Assembly (NCBI GenBank): GCA_018873245.2
Contig: JAEMBT020000007.1
Location: 186,001-250,000 of the forward strand
DNA length: 64,000 nucleotides
Source: Archegozetes longisetosus
Taxonomy: Eukaryota; Arthropoda; Arachnida; Sarcoptiformes; Trhypochthoniidae
Direction of reading: 5' to 3'
Notes under the pieces: model-generated
Told to the model about the DNA's origin: nothing
The model's database searches: none
The model's input: the letters and a program-made list of their open reading frames with translations, nothing else
Translations under genes and position numbers: made by a program
Shown here: positions 63,974-64,000 of the stretch, piece by piece
Position numbering within the stretch: position 1 is the stretch's first letter
Layout of the letters: the number at the start of each line of letters is the position of its first letter

Positions 63974-64000
63974 GTAATCCATTGTTTCGATTATTGAAAT

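Overview
The window looks like arthropod nuclear DNA: AT-rich, with short GT-AG introns, long non-coding stretches with dinucleotide and trinucleotide microsatellites, and mariner, pogo-like, Ty3/Gypsy and LINE relics. The Pax6 gene resembles the arthropod twin-of-eyeless type. A chelicerate, perhaps a mite, is my best guess, but that is weak inference; nothing here fixes the species. I found no prokaryotic, CRISPR, rRNA or tRNA features.

Layout. (1) 1-4120: non-coding, with a GA microsatellite. (2) 4175-16936, minus strand: a complete, intact Pax6/twin of eyeless (toy) gene in nine coding exons, giving a 459-residue protein with a paired domain, a Ser50 homeodomain and the conserved C-terminal tail. 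Its introns (up to 5.2 kb) hold no other convincing gene. (3) about 17.0-40.56 kb: a 23.5-kb gene-free stretch upstream of toy with no recognisable transposon, several microsatellites and a few GC-richer islands, probably the regulatory region of toy. (4) 40565-44563 and 56924-60321, plus strand: two directly repeated copies of a gene for a mitochondrial acetyl-CoA hydrolase / CoA-transferase (ACH1 family), each with its own TATA box and six coding exons, about 1.2% different in coding sequence. (5) 44.6-56.9 kb between the copies: dense, nested transposable elements. These are a LINE on the minus strand split by later insertions, an 1819-bp foldback-like inverted-repeat element with an 8-bp target duplication and a further inverted-repeat element inside it, a second 1025-bp inverted-repeat element, a 4.3-kb Ty3/Gypsy LTR retrotransposon with two 299-bp LTRs, and a decayed pogo-like transposase. 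(6) 60791-61803: a deleted mariner. (7) 62939 to the window end: the first three coding exons of SCAPER, plus strand, continuing off the edge.

The genes do not form an operon or an obvious pathway: toy is an eye and head selector transcription factor, the ACH pair works in mitochondrial acyl-CoA metabolism, and SCAPER is a cytoplasmic/ER regulatory protein. The most interesting biology is the evolution of the ACH pair. The upstream copy carries substitutions at normally conserved residues and has about 0.8 kb of inserted DNA between its TATA box and its start codon. The intron 1 sequences of the two copies differ by a perfect 25-bp inversion next to a replaced block. I did not find a convincing new biological system; the findings list the observations that merit a check.
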